The position numbers and the translations under genes were made by a program. Positions 42,301 through 50,949 of a DNA stretch of 64,000 bases are shown here, in pieces. The stretch is from contig CM055820.1 in the NCBI GenBank assembly GCA_029582265.1, positions 15,454,622 through 15,518,621 of the forward strand. Direction: 5' to 3'. Source of the stretch: Zoroaster sp. YZ-2022 (Eukaryota; Echinodermata; Asteroidea; Forcipulatida; Zoroasteridae). Each line of letters starts with the position of its first letter. Position 1 is the first letter of the stretch. Below the pieces are notes generated by a model that saw nothing but the letters and a program-made list of their open reading frames with translations, did not search any database and was not told where the DNA came from.

Positions 42301-43927
42301 AAATATGATCGAATATAGTGCCCAAATTGCGAACTCTAGTAGATGTAGATATCTTGGAGGTGCCAATACGTAGATGAGGAATTTTTACTTTTTCAGGCTG
42401 CTGTTTTGATCCAAATATAATAAACTCAGACTTGTCGTCATTTAATTTTAAGAAATTAGAAGACATCCAGTTACGAATTTCATCAATACATGATTCAAGT
42501 CGACGTATAGCAGTGTCAGCTTCAATTTGATCAGGGTTAAATGAGATGTACATGTATATTTGTGTGTCATCAGCATAAAAATGGTATTGCAGATTATGTT
42601 TCCGAATGATTTTCCCAAGGGGACCAGTGTAGATAGAAAATAGTACAGGTCCAAGAATAGACCCTTGTGGCACACCGAAGAGCAGCATGGTAAGTAATGA
42701 ACATTTGTTTTTAATTTGAACACACTGTGATCTGTCGGTGAGATACAACTCAAACCATTTCAGAACTATTCCATCAATACCAAAAGATCGAAGTCGTTGC
42801 AATATAATACGGTGGTCGACAGTATCAAAAGCAGCTGACAAATCGAGGAGTACCAACGCAACAAGTCTACCATTATCCATAGCGGTAAGTACATCATTTT
42901 CTAATCGAAGTAGAGCAGTTTCAATACTGTGGTTGGCACAGTAGGCAGACTGGCAATTATCAAGAAGGTTGTTGCTTTGACAGCAATACATCATACATGT
43001 ACATTTGAAGAATAAATATTTGATTATAAATAATGAATAATTATGTTTTTAATTCGAGGGGTAGGACAGGATGACATTCAGCGGTCATTGGAATTTGATT
43101 TTTTTTAAATCAGCAATCCCCCCGCTTTGCTATAACTAGGTAAGATTACTAGACTCAAGAAAGTAAATGCCCAACTCATTTAGGATAACTTTTTGCAACC
43201 ATTAGCCCAACTCATTTTGGCTAACTTTTTGCAACCATTAGCCCAACTCAATTAGGTTAACTTTGCAACCATTAAGTACATTTATACATAAAATTGTCAG
43301 TTAATTTGGCTTTATTACCTTTTTTCCAGCCAAGTCCCATACTTCTAGCACCAAAGATTTCTCATAGCCTATCAGCTCACAATCTAGCAAATTTTCTGGG
43401 AGAAAACAAAATTTGCTTATTATTTATAAATAACCTTATTATAAACACTAAGTCATACGGAGCGACATTACATGACATTACGATTTTTCTTTGTGAAACA
43501 TCTGCCGTTTTACGTTAGAGCCTCATCAAAGACTATGATGTTTGTCCGACCTCGACTTAAAGCCACGTCAATTGATGGCTTGGTAAAGTCTCTATAAATA
43601 AAAAGCGCCAATGACATATGTATATATTTACAAAAAACGGTATTTTAAACTGACCATTTGTGGTTCCTTGGAATGGGCACCAAATTTGAACATCCAATGA
43701 GTCAGTTGGCCCATCTGATGTCTGTGAACTACCGCTAACCAATGACTTGGCCAGGCTACTCTTACCGCTGCCTGAACGGCCTAAAAGTAGCACACGACGT
43801 CGGTACGTCAAACTATTCTCCAGAGAAGCAGATTGCAGATCGCCAGTACTATCATCTGTGTCTTTATTGATAATGGCTGGTGGAGATCCAGGGAATTCTT
43901 GACACATGACGATAGGTCTAGCTGTTT
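30103..43927 (-). CDS. ROCO-family GTPase (Roc-COR), at least 13 exons
   Basis: ROCO proteins carry a Ras-like Roc domain joined to a COR dimerisation domain. Exons in minus-strand order: 43927-43655, 43395-43319, 41239-41117, 40913-40759, 40079-39959, 39579-39334, 39014-38754, 37393-37202, 35191-35012, 34472-34293, 33991-33820, 31059-30764 and 30384-30103. All join in phase. With the putative start exon the protein is 855 residues. G motifs: P-loop GRSGSGKS (53-60), WDLAG as G3 (114-118), GTHVD as G4 (171-175), and the G5 region near IVGSSSKTAKGLDDV. The COR-like region starts near LAFLESSGVIQCF. There is a Ser/Pro/Thr-rich linker (about 690-715) and an Ala-rich C-terminal helix. No LRR, ankyrin, kinase or death domain was found. 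I cannot name a vertebrate orthologue (MFHAS1, LRRK and DAPK share the G-domain style). Introns hold two LINEs, a minisatellite, a palindrome and a TIR element. Confidence 0.85.
30764..31059 (-). CDS. ROCO exon with Ser/Pro/Thr-rich linker
   Basis: Phase 1/0. ESELSIIEWLKWLASLDIHL, then a low-complexity RPTPSPTRPSPSPTQ linker, then a charged stretch ending EMNEIKK. Acceptor aatcctag, donor gtgaga. Confidence 0.85.
31153..32060 (-). mobile_element. CR1/L2-like LINE, 5'-truncated copy A
   Basis: The minus strand reads the RT C-terminal region (ARNLGVIFDSTMTLKPHISN; TSRLDNGNALLYGLP; LHWLPVSQRI) and the end region (RLWNHLPTKLKS). The frame breaks near 31600, where this copy has one A fewer than copy B (58300). 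The 3' tail is GCGCCTTGAGCGCCCAGCAG..GGTGGATATGTGCGC then (ATT)n. The catalytic part of RT is missing. It sits in the ROCO intron after exon 33820-33991. Confidence 0.9.
32684..33754. mobile_element. TIR element with tandem-repeat arms (CAAACTCGCCCC)
   Basis: Outer inverted repeats of about 80 bp (GCCACTC..AAATCTGCATC..ACGCATGTCTTTGATTGACT) lead to GGCATGCCAGTCAACTCGCC. The left arm holds about ten units of a 14-16 bp repeat (CAAACTCGCCCCTKAC) and a C-run. The right arm carries the inverse units (GGGGGCGAGTTTG) and a G-run. The AT-rich centre (about 32940-33535) is bounded by inverted AGTCTCAATAGCGTGA-like words. It has no transposase. A further end fragment follows at 33755-33789, and a second copy is at 61241-62607. 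Confidence 0.8.
33820..33991 (-). CDS. ROCO exon, C-terminal region
   Basis: Phase 0/1, ISILPSCMYYESDSTVDQLA to VDLLVPLP. Acceptor tcaacag, donor gtaagt. A TIR-element fragment ends about 30 bp from its donor. Confidence 0.85.
34293..34472 (-). CDS. ROCO exon, C-terminal region
   Basis: 60 codons, phase 0/0, from VSVNMKHPES to WPGVYYQ. Acceptor aatgtag, donor gtatga. No named domain is recognised. Confidence 0.85.
34483..34564. repeat. Two-copy tandem repeat, ~42 bp
   Basis: TTTATAGATACCATAAACAA followed by ACACTCGAGTGTATAGGAAT occurs twice, with CTCGAG/CTCAAG as the difference. Confidence 0.8.
34570..34980. other. ROCO intron, nothing recognised
   Basis: AT-rich DNA between exons 34472-34293 and 35191-35012, without coding or repeat signatures. 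Confidence 0.5.
35012..35191 (-). CDS. ROCO exon, C-terminal COR
   Basis: 60 codons, phase 0/0, from TLNWTPKPFEG to LLKMGQ, including WRYTFPLGTPTGLISRLLAV. Patterns such as GLISRLLAV resemble the second COR subdomain. Acceptor atatacag, donor gtaaat. Confidence 0.85.
35335..36810. repeat. 22-bp minisatellite passing into a 41-bp higher-order repeat
   Basis: 35335-36060 repeats GTCTCATTCCCGATGCTGTG plus CC (22 bp). From about 36180 to 36790 the unit becomes a 41-bp dimer, CATTCATAATGCTGTRCCRT then CTCATTCCCAATGCGCTGTCT. A degenerate patch joins them (36040-36180). The 392-residue open frame across it follows from the periodicity and is not a gene. It lies in a ROCO intron. Confidence 0.95.
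36826..36950 (-). repeat. Partial copy of the ~350-bp dispersed family
   Basis: GTATGAAACGATGTACAATT, GCAGCCAAAATTGCTGGATG and CACATAGGGGTATGAACG match the inverse of 24988-25110. Both termini are absent. Confidence 0.65.
37202..37393 (-). CDS. ROCO exon, COR domain
   Basis: 64 codons, phase 0/0, from DLHMNEKQTRLVIDLMTRLG to LGLTPVTGP. It is a predicted helical continuation of COR with a basic/acidic loop (DAHGDAEKK). Acceptor tttaaag, donor gtgagt. Confidence 0.88.
37475..37708. repeat. 234-bp near-perfect palindrome with Penelope-like end sequence
   Basis: The arms are about 110 bp (37475-37584 and 37600-37708) around a 15-base loop (ACATTCTCCTGAGGA). The arms contain GGTGACACCATGTGAAAT and CTGATCGAAACGTCGAGTTG. 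The inner part (CATTCTCCTGAGGACGATCA..CGAAACGTCGAG) resembles the end of the Penelope-like fragment (CATTCTCCTGATAACGGCTA..CGAAACGTTGAG, 26607-26650). A single-arm copy lies at 50853-50948. Confidence 0.85.
37890..38015 (+). mobile_element. Retroelement 3' tail (AGCGCTATATAAATGATTATTATT)
   Basis: Sequence ends in TAAGAGCGCTATATAAATGA and (TTA)n, the tail style of the local SINE/LINE set. The body is not identified. Confidence 0.5.
38020..38750. other. ROCO intron, possible TIR-element debris
   Basis: 38135-38290 has AAATAGGTTTCCCGGCAAAT and CATTCAATTTCATTAGCTGA, like the ends of the element at 1250-2130, but much diverged. Otherwise AT-rich with a (TTTA)n run near 38380-38404. Confidence 0.4.
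38754..39014 (-). CDS. ROCO exon, COR domain
   Basis: 87 codons, phase 0/0. GVIQCFNSTSMDEDNLICTD and PPALAKALCLVHM follow the COR pattern (GxIxxF ... DPxxLAxxL). It then runs EEVATEGRIRECMLPLLWQ. Acceptor attccag, donor gtatag. Confidence 0.9.
39334..39579 (-). CDS. ROCO exon, end of Roc and start of COR
   Basis: 82 codons, phase 0/0. It opens GLDDVRRDILLAIL, the last Roc helix, then a helical linker, ending KKELAFLESS. Acceptor ttgcttag, donor gtaagt. Confidence 0.9.
39959..40079 (-). CDS. ROCO exon, G5 region
   Basis: It completes a Lys codon, then NLPKPRTPKYEQRI and PATIVGSSSKTAK, with the G5-like SSS. Acceptor ttatag, donor gtacgt. Confidence 0.85.
40145..40335 (-). mobile_element. Retroelement 3'-tail fragment
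   Basis: TAATAATAATATATCACATT then TATAAAGCGCTTAATACAGA, the inverse of an AAGCGCTTTATAAA-(ATT)n tail. The body is short and has no ORF. It may be another SINE or LINE end. Confidence 0.5.
40340..40740. other. ROCO intron, nothing recognised
   Basis: AT-rich sequence with a C-run at about 40446-40458. Confidence 0.5.
40759..40913 (-). CDS. ROCO exon with G4 motif (GTHVD)
   Basis: It begins VPGSRIVVVGTHVDQLSQEE, the hydrophobic strand and THxD guanine-specificity motif typical of Roc domains. Phase 0/2, acceptor aactacag, donor gtgagt. Confidence 0.92.
41117..41239 (-). CDS. ROCO exon, Roc core
   Basis: 41 codons, phase 0/0: VWDKFHHLFLTSATLPVIVF then SLADQNSCDD. The acceptor is tttaaag and the donor is gtaata. 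A LINE lies in the intron upstream (41409-42999). Confidence 0.88.
41409..42999 (-). mobile_element. CR1/L2-like LINE copy C with intact RT C-terminal ORF
   Basis: The minus-strand frame 42994-41750 (414 residues) has RT motifs LLDLSAAFDTVDH, GVPQGSILGPVLF and FYADDTQIY, followed by ARNLGxIFD-like and LHWLPIKDRIVF blocks and RLWNDLPEH-like ends. The endonuclease and N-terminus are absent (5' truncation near 43000). The 3' tail is CTTTTGACGGATACCGGCGC then (ATT)n, unlike copies A and B, so it is a related but distinct family. It lies in the ROCO intron between the G3 exon and the next. Confidence 0.92.
41750..42994 (-). CDS. Reverse transcriptase (C-terminal part) of LINE copy C
   Basis: 414 codons without a stop. 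The catalytic YADD is at about residues 142-145, and the other two acidic-motif blocks (DLSAAFD, GVPQGS) are present. It lacks the N-terminal fingers and endonuclease of a full element (usually about 900-1000 residues), so it cannot act alone. The absence of frameshifts suggests a fairly recent insertion. Confidence 0.9.
   Translation of the reverse strand: MMYCCQSNNLLDNCQSAYCANHSIETALLRLENDVLTAMDNGRLVALVLLDLSAAFDTVDHRIILQRLRSFGIDGIVLKWFELYLTDRSQCVQIKNKCSLLTMLLFGVPQGSILGPVLFSIYTGPLGKIIRKHNLQYHFYADDTQIYMYISFNPDQIEADTAIRRLESCIDEIRNWMSSNFLKLNDDKSEFIIFGSKQQPEKVKIPHLRIGTSKISTSTRVRNLGTIFDHISSISKCSSFHLRNIGLIRKYISQEATEQLVHAYVTSRLDMGNSLSYGLPDTQIYRLSRLQNIAARIVTRTKPREHISPILRDLHWLPIKDRIVFKILMYVYRSSIDMSPSYLSELLQPYHSNRDFMRSHHKLLLSKKLTKRSWGKRSFAAAAPSLWNDLPEHVKQSPSLASFKTALKTHLMKM
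43319..43395 (-). CDS. ROCO exon with G3 motif
   Basis: It completes a Glu codon, then runs NLLDCELIGYEKSLVLEVWD and LAGKK. DLAG is the DxxG switch II motif. The acceptor is ttctcccag and the donor is gtaata. Confidence 0.9.
43655..43927 (-). CDS. ROCO exon with P-loop
   Basis: Phase 2-in/1-out. It begins TARPIVMCQEF and has RRRVLLLGRSGSGKSSLAKS, the Walker A. The acceptor is ctgtttag and the donor is gtcagt. An in-frame ATG (43907) could be a start if the small upstream exon is wrong. Confidence 0.88.
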
Positions 43928-44730
43928 CTAAACAGAAAAGAAAAATGTTATTCGATACTAGGAGTTTGGTAATTGAGTCAACAAGTCATATGCATGAATA
44001 TTGTACAGCACTATATTCAAGACAAATAGAGTAAATCATATAAAATATAGACTATTTTGTCCATCAATATACGCTGCAATGAGAAACCATTAATTAGTTC
44101 AAAATATTACAGAAACACATAAGAACCATAATTAAACAAAACAATGTATGGCCTATAGGCCTAGACATTTTCAAAGTCTACTGCGAACTATTGATAGGCC
44201 TCGTATATGCTTACACAAAATGGGATATTTATTCAAACCCACGCAATAATATGAGACGTGAAAAAATGCTTATTCATTCTGGCTTCAATCTTAGAATCGT
44301 GGATCTATTACTTATTCTAAAATATTCCACAATAAATAAATGTAAAAACAACGTTTTGAGCAAGTTATGGGCATTAATTTCCGGGAAAAGGGGGAATTGG
44401 CCAGGTGGTACACATGGCCATCCCCAACCTTGTTGTAGGCTCTGGTATTGTTTATTCGTTTTTAATTTAGTTTAATAAACTAAATAATTTCAGATTTCCT
44501 AAACATGTATCTAGAATTTCAGCTGTATGTATTTCTTGGAATAAATCAGAATTTCCGCTCTGAAAATTCTTGCTATGCAAGTGGGGGAAGGGGATAATAC
44601 AGTCATTGGGATTGCAATCCTTCCACACCATGTGACATTAATACGCCATTGGTCAAATCATTCCAGCACATTCAAAAGGCAATGATTAACCAATCAGACA
44701 TGACTTTCTAATGTTATGGTGGTCATGCTT
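43928..44730. other. Upstream intron or 5' region of the ROCO gene, nothing recognised
   Basis: AT-rich DNA without convincing coding on either strand. Confidence 0.45.
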
Positions 44731-44732
44731 TT

Positions 44733-45115
44733 AATAATAACAATACAACGTATTTATATAGAACGCCTCTTGGCTTCATGTAGTAGTTTTTCAGTTTTCA
44801 ATAATCAATTCAATACATTTATTATTTCAGTTTTCAATAATCAATTCAATACATTTATTATTTCAGTTTTCAATAATCAATTCAATACATTTATTATTTC
44901 AGTTTTCAATAATCAATTCAATACATTTATTATTTCAGTTTTCAATAATCAATTCAATACATTTATTATTTCAGTTTTCAATAATCAATTCAATACATTT
45001 ATTATTTCAGTTTTCAATAATCAATTCAATACATTTATTATTTCAGTTTTCAATAATCAATTCAATACATTTATTATTTCAGTTTTCAATAATCAATTCA
45101 ATACATTTATTTCCA
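44733..45115. repeat. Retroelement-like tail and homogeneous 36-bp tandem array (x9)
   Basis: AATAATAACAATACAACGTA then TTTATATAGAACGC resembles a retroelement tail (44733-44770). Nine essentially identical 36-bp units follow (TTTTCAATAATCAATTCAAT plus ACATTTATTATTTCAG). The lack of divergence implies recent expansion or strong homogenisation. A 140-residue open frame across it follows from the period being a multiple of 3. Confidence 0.93.
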
Positions 45116-45119
45116 CACT

Positions 45120-46555
45120 CAAATTGTATCAGGAATAAATGTGTTAATAAAGCATTTAATTCCATTGGTTCTCCTTTAAAAAATATTGAGACATATGAAC
45201 TGAAACTTGCAATTTATATAGGCATATCAAATTTTTGTAGGATTCTAAAAAAAAATATTTTTAGCTCCTTTTTCAAATTGTTAATATTCATATTTGTTTC
45301 TCCTTTGTAATGATAAATTTTACTGATAATAACATGTATTATATTTCATTATTGTTGTATACAAGACGTTATATTCATTGAATCTACTTGCATAAATACT
45401 AACATCTGCGTCGAGCGAAGTGGTCTGCCATGTAGATAGAATCGATCGGCCTTTTTTGTTTCCCCCTTTTGTTGTACTTATTCATCAGTATAAGTTTAGT
45501 TATAGGATTACAAACTCATTCGGTAAATGACTCCCATCACTGACCGTGCGTCAACAACTCTAATATGAACATTGTCCAACCCCAAATACTTTATATTCAC
45601 GCTCAGTATAGTGCAGCTGAAATAATAACAATATATCGTTTTTGCCATGGTAAATACTGAAAGATTCGAATTTGACATTTAAAATAGATGACGTCATTAC
45701 TTGATTAGTTTCAATTACTTAATGATCAAATAAATGATTTCAATATGTTCGCATTTTGTGTTTTCTTATTACCATAATGCCATTTCGACCTTGTAGCACT
45801 GAGCCAAAGAGATATTGCTTAAATTCCTTTATCATACATTGTAAGGTTGTGTACCATATTCCCTCTTCACAGGTTCAATGTTTGTATTATACATGTGAAT
45901 CAATACAGTGGGCACAAGCAGGTGTTTTTGCCGGTACCATGACGACCGACCAAAAAACAATGTTGGCCCAGCCATCATGATTCATTGAAGCTTTGAATAT
46001 ATGCAGTTTATTCATAAAGGAAAGAAAACAACCAATTATAACGATGGTATCGTGGGAATATATGCATTATAATAGTGAACGCCGCACAATTTCATATAAA
46101 TTTAACAAATTTAAAATTACAAATTAAATATTTTTACAATTTACAACTGCTTTTGTAAAACCGGTTTAAAATCTCATGATCTGCCAGTTACTGAATATCT
46201 TTTAAAATGTATTAAATATTCTACTATCTTGTTTTTCATCACTGGTTTATTGGATTTTAATTAACAATTTACACTTGAATTGGCTTGTAAAAGATAAATT
46301 AGTACATGTAACTGTGTACACACATTTAATTATTTCCACGATCGGCGAGTTTAATTATATTTTTTGTTACAAACATATAGCAGTTTAATTATGACATGGA
46401 TTAAAACATGGCCGCGGTGTACTAATGTAGTTTGTTCAGGGGTTAAAAACATATCTTGATGTTGTACTATAAATAATATGGCAGGGAGAAATGTTCGCAA
46501 TCTCTTCTTATTTGAAAATTTGGTGTAGTTAACCCTAAGTGTTTCTTGTCATTGT
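45120..46555. other. No gene recognised
   Basis: AT-rich sequence, on the minus strand within the putative first ROCO intron. No supported features. Confidence 0.5.
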
Positions 46556-46559
46556 ATAT

Positions 46560-46724
46560 TAGTGATTACACATTTCATGACATGACTACTGAAAGAGAGA
46601 GGGGGTTGCAAATGAAAATCCCGGTTCATGGAATATTTCAATAACGGGTGTGACCACCTCTTGCAGTAAATCCAGTGTTCCCTAAATTGTTTTGTTCCCT
46701 AAATTGTTTTGAGTAGTATATATA
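46560..46724. mobile_element. End fragment of the mariner-like element seen at 22199-22896
   Basis: GTGATTACACATTTCATGAC, TGAAAGAGAGAGGGGGTTGC and CGGGTGTGACCACCTCTTGC are the inverse of 22205-22345, ending with the same doubled TTCCCTAAATTGTTTT terminus. It is interrupted or ended by the DD41D element at 46725. Confidence 0.8.
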
Positions 46725-46968
46725 CAGGGTGTCTTTAAAAAAAAGGGAAACCGAGATTAATCTGTTTATTTCTCAGATACTGCTCAATTTTGTTTAAAAT
46801 GATAACCATCATCTATTACTTAAAGATGCCCTCTTTCTTATGACACCAAGAAATCCATGCTACCATCACGGATGACTGAGCACAAAGTTGTGTAACGGAC
46901 CATGTCAGAAATGGCTTTGCACCACATGCACCACAGGTCTATTCGCACAGTGTTCAGCATAATAATAA

Positions 46969-47316
46969 TAATAATAATAATGTGTGGATTTATATAGCGC
47001 ACGTATCCACCAACTAAGTGGTGCTCAAGGCGCATTATATTATTATAATCCCTGCTCATAAGGCTCATAAATCATTCCTGAAACCATCTCAGCTCCCTGG
47101 GGAGTATACAGCTCAATTGCTGCCATTTCTAGCGCATATAGAGCAAACCAACTCTGCCTTCACAGGTACCCATTTAACCCCTGGGTGGAGAGAAGCAATT
47201 ATGATTAAGTGTCTTGCTCAAGGACACAAGTGTCACGGCCGTGATTCGAACCCACATTATGTTGCTAACACCAGAACTTGAATCCGGTAAGCTAGACCGC
47301 TCGGCCATGACACCCC
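46969..47316 (-). mobile_element. Young tRNA-Leu-type SINE inside the mariner element
   Basis: Minus-strand copy from head (CATGACACC..GATTCGAACCCACATTAT) to (ATT)n tail. Its conceptual translation is identical to that of 18514-18774 except for one Ile inserted, so the two copies differ at very few sites. Confidence 0.92.
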
Positions 47317-47387
47317 ACTGAAAATAAGAACAAAGACCAGTACGTAAAGACCAAAATCATTTTTTCAATGATTAAACAGTTGGAGGC

Positions 47388-48489
47388 TTATCCCTGTCCC
47401 AACCTAACCCCAGTGTCCTTCAACATTCCCCCATTTATTTCAACGCAAACTTCTGCCCTGGTTCTCATTGCTCTGACCACATTCCTGATTACGTCTCTCT
47501 GTCCTCTTAAAGGTCTCAACTGCAGCCACGATTCTGGCCCGTAGGTCATTGATGTCTCTGGGCGGTGACGTGTAAACTTTGTCCATAAGATGCCCCCACA
47601 AAAAGAAGTCACAGGGCGTGAGGTCCGGGACCTTGGTGGCCACTCAATCTCATGGTTCAAAGCAATTACTCTCGTGTTAAAAAGGTGCCTTAGTCTGTTC
47701 CTAACGATAATCCGCCGATGAGGTGGAGCTCCATCATGGGCCCACCATAATCGCCGGAACACCCCGCCTTCTTGTTGCTCGAAGTGTTCCTGTAACTGTG
47801 GAACGATTTCGTTGTCAATCATCTCAAGGTACCGTTCCCCATTAAGATTGCCATCAAAGAAACAGGGTCCGATGAGTGTGCCATTTCCACAGAGGCCTAT
47901 CCAAAGAGAAATCTTCTCCCTACTCATGTTGACGTCGAAATTGAAGGGAGGCGGGTTATGTATCGGTGCGTATTCACGGACATTCTGGTTATTGACTCTG
48001 CCGTTCATAAAAAACGCTGCTTCATCCCCCATCACAAGGTGCTCCAAGAATCTGGGCTGTTGGTCAAGTAACCACTGGCAAAATCTTAGTCGTCTGGGTA
48101 GATCCGCATCAAGGAGTTCGTGACACCTTTGCATTCTGTATGGGTACCATTGGATGTCCAGTTGCACAATCTTGTTGAATGATGAAGGTGAGATTGCTAA
48201 CCCGTTCCTCCTGACAGAAACATGAGGGTCTCTTTGCAGCAACTCACGAACTGCCCTGATGTTCTCATTCGATCGGGCCGTTCTTCGTCGACCAGAACGA
48301 CCCTTGTTGAGGTTCAAACTCGTACCCTCCCTGCCTACGGTACTTCCTAATGTTCTTCCAAATTGTTGACTTTGCGGGAACAGCACGGTCTGGAAATCGC
48401 TCTGCAAATTCATGAGCGACTTGCTGAAGGCTTCCAGTTCTCATCCACTCAGTCACAACGAAAACACGCTGCTCTGTTGTGAGTTGCAT
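47388..48489 (-). pseudogene. Tc1/mariner transposase, three frameshifts
   Basis: N-terminal helix-turn-helix region (LTTEQRVFVVTEWMRTGSLQ, then GRSGRRRTARSNENIRAV). The catalytic blocks are MGDEAAF (first D), WWAHDGAPPH (second D) and PDLTPCDFFLWG (third D). I count 41 residues between the second and third, i.e. DD41D. The frame changes near 48325, near 47655 (one base lost before PDLTPCD) and near 47495, so it is inactive. The length without shifts would be about 365 residues, normal for the family. Confidence 0.92.
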
Positions 48490-48841
48490 CTTGCAAGGTT
48501 TTAGGTTTTCTGAGCAAGTGAACCGCTTTTGAGACTTTTAAAGGGGTATGATCAAATTGGCAGGCGGGCCAACATTGCGTAATTTAGGGCCACAAAAGCC
48601 CTGCACTGGGTAGTCTTGGTTTAACACCAAAACATCCATCTGGTGCAAAGCCATTTCTGACATGGTCCGTTGCACAACTTTGTGCTCAGTCATCCGTGAT
48701 GGTAGTATGGATTTCTTGGTGTCATAAGAAAGAGGACATCATTAAGTAATAGATGGTGGTTACCATTTTAAACAAAATTGAGCAGTATCTGAGAAATAAA
48801 CAGATTAATCTCGGTTTCCTTTTTTTTAAAGACACCCTGTA

Positions 48842-50850
48842 TAAAAATAGGTTCAACAAAACGTTGCCACACAGTACACTGATCATCAGTACTAATTTCA
48901 GATCCGAATCCAGAAATCAAATTGGATCTTCATTTCCCCTGAAATGAACAATTTATATATTCGCAAAACGTGGGGAGGGGCTTTAATGCAATGTATACAA
49001 TCATAGGGAGGAAGACATGCGGGTAGGGAGGTGGCTAAATGGCTAAAGGAGGGATAGTGATTCAGCCCAATCCCGTCCCCCTCCGCCATTGGTAATGACG
49101 GAGGGGGAAGTGCTTTACGCGATTGGTAATTAAATGTTGTAAGAAATATTCTTTGTTTTACCTGTAAACATCTTGTGTAAAATTTGTGATGGTATCAAAC
49201 ATTTAGTATATTTAGATTTCCTTTATTTGTGCGATATAAGTAGGCCTATTACAGATATAGTCTAGGCATAAATTAAAAAGCGCGGTAAGTTGGGAAAGAG
49301 CACTGCTCTGTGTTGTCATTTCAGTCGTTTTCTTTCAAACGTCAAACCGATTGCGCTGAAAGAGTCACGGGTTGATTTTAATGTATTATTACTTTTGTCG
49401 TAATTCTCTGTTTTTGCCGTTGCATGCCGCCCTTATTAATGTATCAATGCGTAATTTAATCTACAAATTGTTCTCATTAGGCTATGGTACCGGTAACTAG
49501 GTAAGAGTGCCAACGTGGCAGAGTAGATGTGTCTGCTAAGGATTGAGTGTACTGTCTGAAGTATACTCTGTCTGACAGAGGCACGAATTTCCATCACTCA
49601 GATGCAATGGTTTAATGTGCATCATCGATCAAACATACATCTTTGAAATGCATATGTGACCGGCCAGTTTTATAAAAGAAACGTAAATTGAGTCATAAAA
49701 TGTTTTCGTTATAATCAAAATATGGCTAAAACTCACGTCCATAGCCCTGTTGATGACAACTTACAAAAGCCATAATCCATATATTGATCACGTTTTCCAT
49801 TCCTATTATTTATGTAGCCATATTGTGCAATATTTAAATCGTCGACTAATACTTGAAATATTCAGGGAGGCTATTATTCTCATGTAGGTTTGTCTGTACA
49901 CTTATTTCAGCAATCTGATGATAGGTTAATCGTGCGAACCCGGTGTATATGGTATAGACATACTGAAACAAAGGCCTTTAATTAATAAATATTTCAAGGA
50001 TTTTAATATCATCTTAATGAATGATACTTGCTTAAGATGGTTTTCTGTTCTTCCCACGATATTCATGAGTGGCATTGTGACGATGTGTGATAGCATTGCT
50101 CCATGCAGGTAGGTCTATGCAGTAGTATTCTCCTAGTATAAATTTTAAAAACTTATCACATAAATGCACATCTTACCTTGATGTTATCCAGATATCAATG
50201 GTAAATCTTAATCCGCCATATTTTAGTGCTATTTGTGAGTCGCAAGCTGATAAATCTTCTCGGCAAAACAAAATGTTATAGGCCTATTGCAATAAAGCAC
50301 TACGTCACACACCCATACCATTGCAAATAATAACTCACCAGTGATGTATGCTATCATGGTACGAAAGCAACACAAACACACGAATGCATGCCGCACGTGT
50401 CGTAATAACTTCCTCTAAAACCTCGCTTATTATTAATGTGATAATTACTGTGCAGCGTCTCCGGGAGTATTAATCCTAACGATATTAATTGTTATCCATG
50501 TATCCATGCATGCGCGTAGGCGAATGGTTGGTTGGTTTGTAGGTTGCACTGGTTAACTAATCTTATCTAAGAATATTTAGGCTGAGGAAAGTAGGGCGTG
50601 CCCGTGCATTTCAATATCTAATCTCAAGTAGTATTCACCTTGACAGAATTTTGAAATGAAGTGGGAACTTCCGTTGCTATACTTAGTTACCATGGTTATA
50701 GTAAACATCGTTGCTATGTAACACGAAATAGGCCACAATCTTGATTAATTCACGAACCATGATTAAAGATGTATTGACTATGCTTTTCGCTTTTACATTT
50801 GAACATTTTTATTTTACTTGAGGAAACAAAACGCTTTCGCAAAGACTGTT
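48842..50850. other. Upstream region of the ROCO gene, no firm feature
   Basis: Mostly AT-rich DNA. The putative ROCO start exon is at 49171-49162, so a promoter would lie to its right (49200-50500). I cannot point to a TATA box or other core element with confidence. Confidence 0.4.
49162..49171 (-). CDS. Possible first coding exon of the ROCO gene (ATG TTT ACA G)
   Basis: On the minus strand ATGTTTACAG is followed by gtaaaac, a plausible donor. Its one overhanging base joins the AA-leading exon at 43927 to give MFTETARPIV in frame. The implied first intron is 5.2 kb. The exon is too small for certainty; the alternative start is the ATG at 43907. Confidence 0.35.
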
Positions 50851-50852
50851 TC

Positions 50853-50948
50853 CGGTGACACCATGTGAAATTCTCAATTAAGTAGTAATTAGTTCTGAAA
50901 TGAACTGGTGGTTACAACTTGACGTTTCGATCAGAATACTCTGATCGG
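50853..50948. repeat. Single arm of the 37475-37708 palindrome
   Basis: GGTGACACCATGTGAAATTC, GTAGTAATTAGTTCTGAAAT and GACGTTTCGATCAGAATACT match the left arm of the palindrome with scattered changes. The other arm is missing. Confidence 0.85.
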
Positions 50949-50949
50949 T

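Larger units (their letters stand above)
46725..48839 (-). mobile_element. Tc1/mariner element (DD41D-like) with ~200-bp inverted repeats
   Basis: The ends CAGGGTGTCTTTAAAA and TTTTAAAGACACCCTG are flanked by TA on both sides. The inverted repeats extend to about 46930 and 48636, roughly 200 bp. Between them lie a transposase pseudogene and a SINE (46969-47316). Total 2115 bp including the SINE. Confidence 0.93.

Noticed and set aside
44716..45138. 140-residue protein with 12-residue repeats
   Set aside because: A 36-bp tandem array in frame; no start context, domain or splice signals on that strand.
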